Below, one piece after another: positions 7,802 through 8,055 of a stretch of DNA of 8,055 nucleotides. Every line of letters begins with the position of its first letter. The stretch's first letter is position 1. The translations under genes and the position numbers were made by a program. This DNA is from an uncultured Clostridium sp. (GTDB taxonomy: Bacteria; Bacillota; Clostridia; Lachnospirales; Lachnospiraceae), in the NCBI GenBank assembly GCA_958349075.1, contig CATWBR010000200.1:1-8055 (forward strand). Reading direction: 5' to 3'. The notes beneath the pieces are model-generated. The model made no database searches. It worked only from the letters and a program-made list of their open reading frames with translations, and was not told the DNA's origin.

Positions 7802-7841
7802 AAGAGAGCAGGCCGGTCAATATGACTTGGCCTGCTCTCTT
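7802..7841. terminator. Hairpin between convergent argF and regulator gene, likely terminator
   Basis: The arms 7802-7814 and 7829-7841 form a perfect 13-base-pair stem (AAGAGAGCAGGCC with its complement). The inner loop can pair further through GTCA 7816-7819 and TGAC 7823-7826. On the + strand the stem is followed by TCACTCTGGG-like sequence without a clean T-run, so it is not a textbook intrinsic terminator for argF. On the - strand the tail reads TCTATTAAAC, somewhat richer in T. Position between two converging genes suggests a shared, bidirectional terminator. Confidence 0.7.
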
Positions 7842-7857
7842 CACTCTGGGAAAATTA

Positions 7858-8055
7858 CTATTCGAAATAAAATAATTCTTCGAATTTCTTATCTAATGCA
7901 ATACAAAGCAGGAGTGCAAGTTTTGCAGTGGGATTAAACTGGCCGGTTTCAATATAACTGATTGTTTGCCTGGAAACTCCGACCAGAACAGCCAGTTCTC
8001 CCTGAGAAATTCCCATTTCACTTCGTGCCTTTTTCAGCCTGTTTTTTAATATAAG
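7858..8055 (-). CDS. Small Xre-family helix-turn-helix regulator, 5' end missing
   Basis: A reading frame on the - strand runs from the window edge at 8055 to TAG at 7860-7858, giving 65 visible residues beginning LILKNRLKKARSEMG. No start codon lies inside the window, so the true start is upstream, probably by only a few codons given family length. The Cro/C1-type helix-turn-helix is clear: ISQGELAVLVGVSRQTISYI at visible residues 16-35, followed by ETGQFNPTAKLALLLCIAL and the C-terminal DKKFEELFYFE. This resembles the 65-70 residue single-domain regulators (YgzD-like) common in Firmicutes, cytoplasmic DNA-binding proteins often found beside small membrane protein genes. Its target is unknown. 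A hand count gives about 38% G+C over 7861-8055, below the arg genes. It converges on argF, and nothing seen ties it to arginine control. Confidence 0.9.
   Translation of the reverse strand, partial: LILKNRLKKARSEMGISQGELAVLVGVSRQTISYIETGQFNPTAKLALLLCIALDKKFEELFYFE

Noticed and set aside
1..8055. CRISPR arrays, insertion sequences, tRNA or rRNA genes, riboswitches, ArgR operators
   Set aside because: No repeated spaced units, transposase frames, RNA gene signatures or convincing ARG-box palindromes were seen by reading; the operator expected upstream of argG would lie outside the window.

Overview
The window is almost entirely an arginine biosynthesis cluster on the + strand, in the order argG (5' part missing), argH, argC, argJ, argB, argD, argF. 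A short convergent intergenic hairpin follows. The window then ends inside a small Xre-type helix-turn-helix regulator gene on the - strand, whose 5' end lies outside. Strong purine-rich ribosome binding sites (AGGAGG-type), moderate G+C in the arg genes and Firmicutes-like protein sequences suggest a member of the Clostridia, plausibly Lachnospiraceae. That placement is inferred from sequence style, not from a marker gene.

Layout: argG runs from the left edge to 1047 and argH from 1084 to 2472. argC is best started at ATG 2557 and ends at 3495. argJ occupies 3543-4751, argB 4748-5617, argD 5698-6882 and argF 6879-7784. argJ/argB and argD/argF overlap by the four bases ATGA, the arrangement expected for translational coupling. 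The other gaps are 36 to 84 bases and hold ribosome binding sites, with no convincing internal promoter or terminator. There is no gene-free stretch longer than 300 bases. The only clear hairpin is at 7802-7841, between argF and the convergent regulator gene.

Function: argB, argC and argD turn N-acetylglutamate into N-acetylornithine. argJ moves the acetyl group back to glutamate and releases ornithine, so the pathway is cyclic. argF makes citrulline, argG makes argininosuccinate and argH releases arginine and fumarate. No argA, argE, carAB or argR is present in the window, so carbamoyl phosphate, any separate N-acetylglutamate synthase and the arginine repressor must come from elsewhere, unless ArgJ is the bifunctional type. 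Points of interest are a type 2 ArgC beside otherwise Firmicutes-like enzymes, an ArgB with the N-terminal extension typical of arginine-inhibited kinases, and a Gly-Thr rather than Ala-Thr ArgJ self-cleavage site. I see no previously undescribed system here; the window is a well-formed housekeeping operon.
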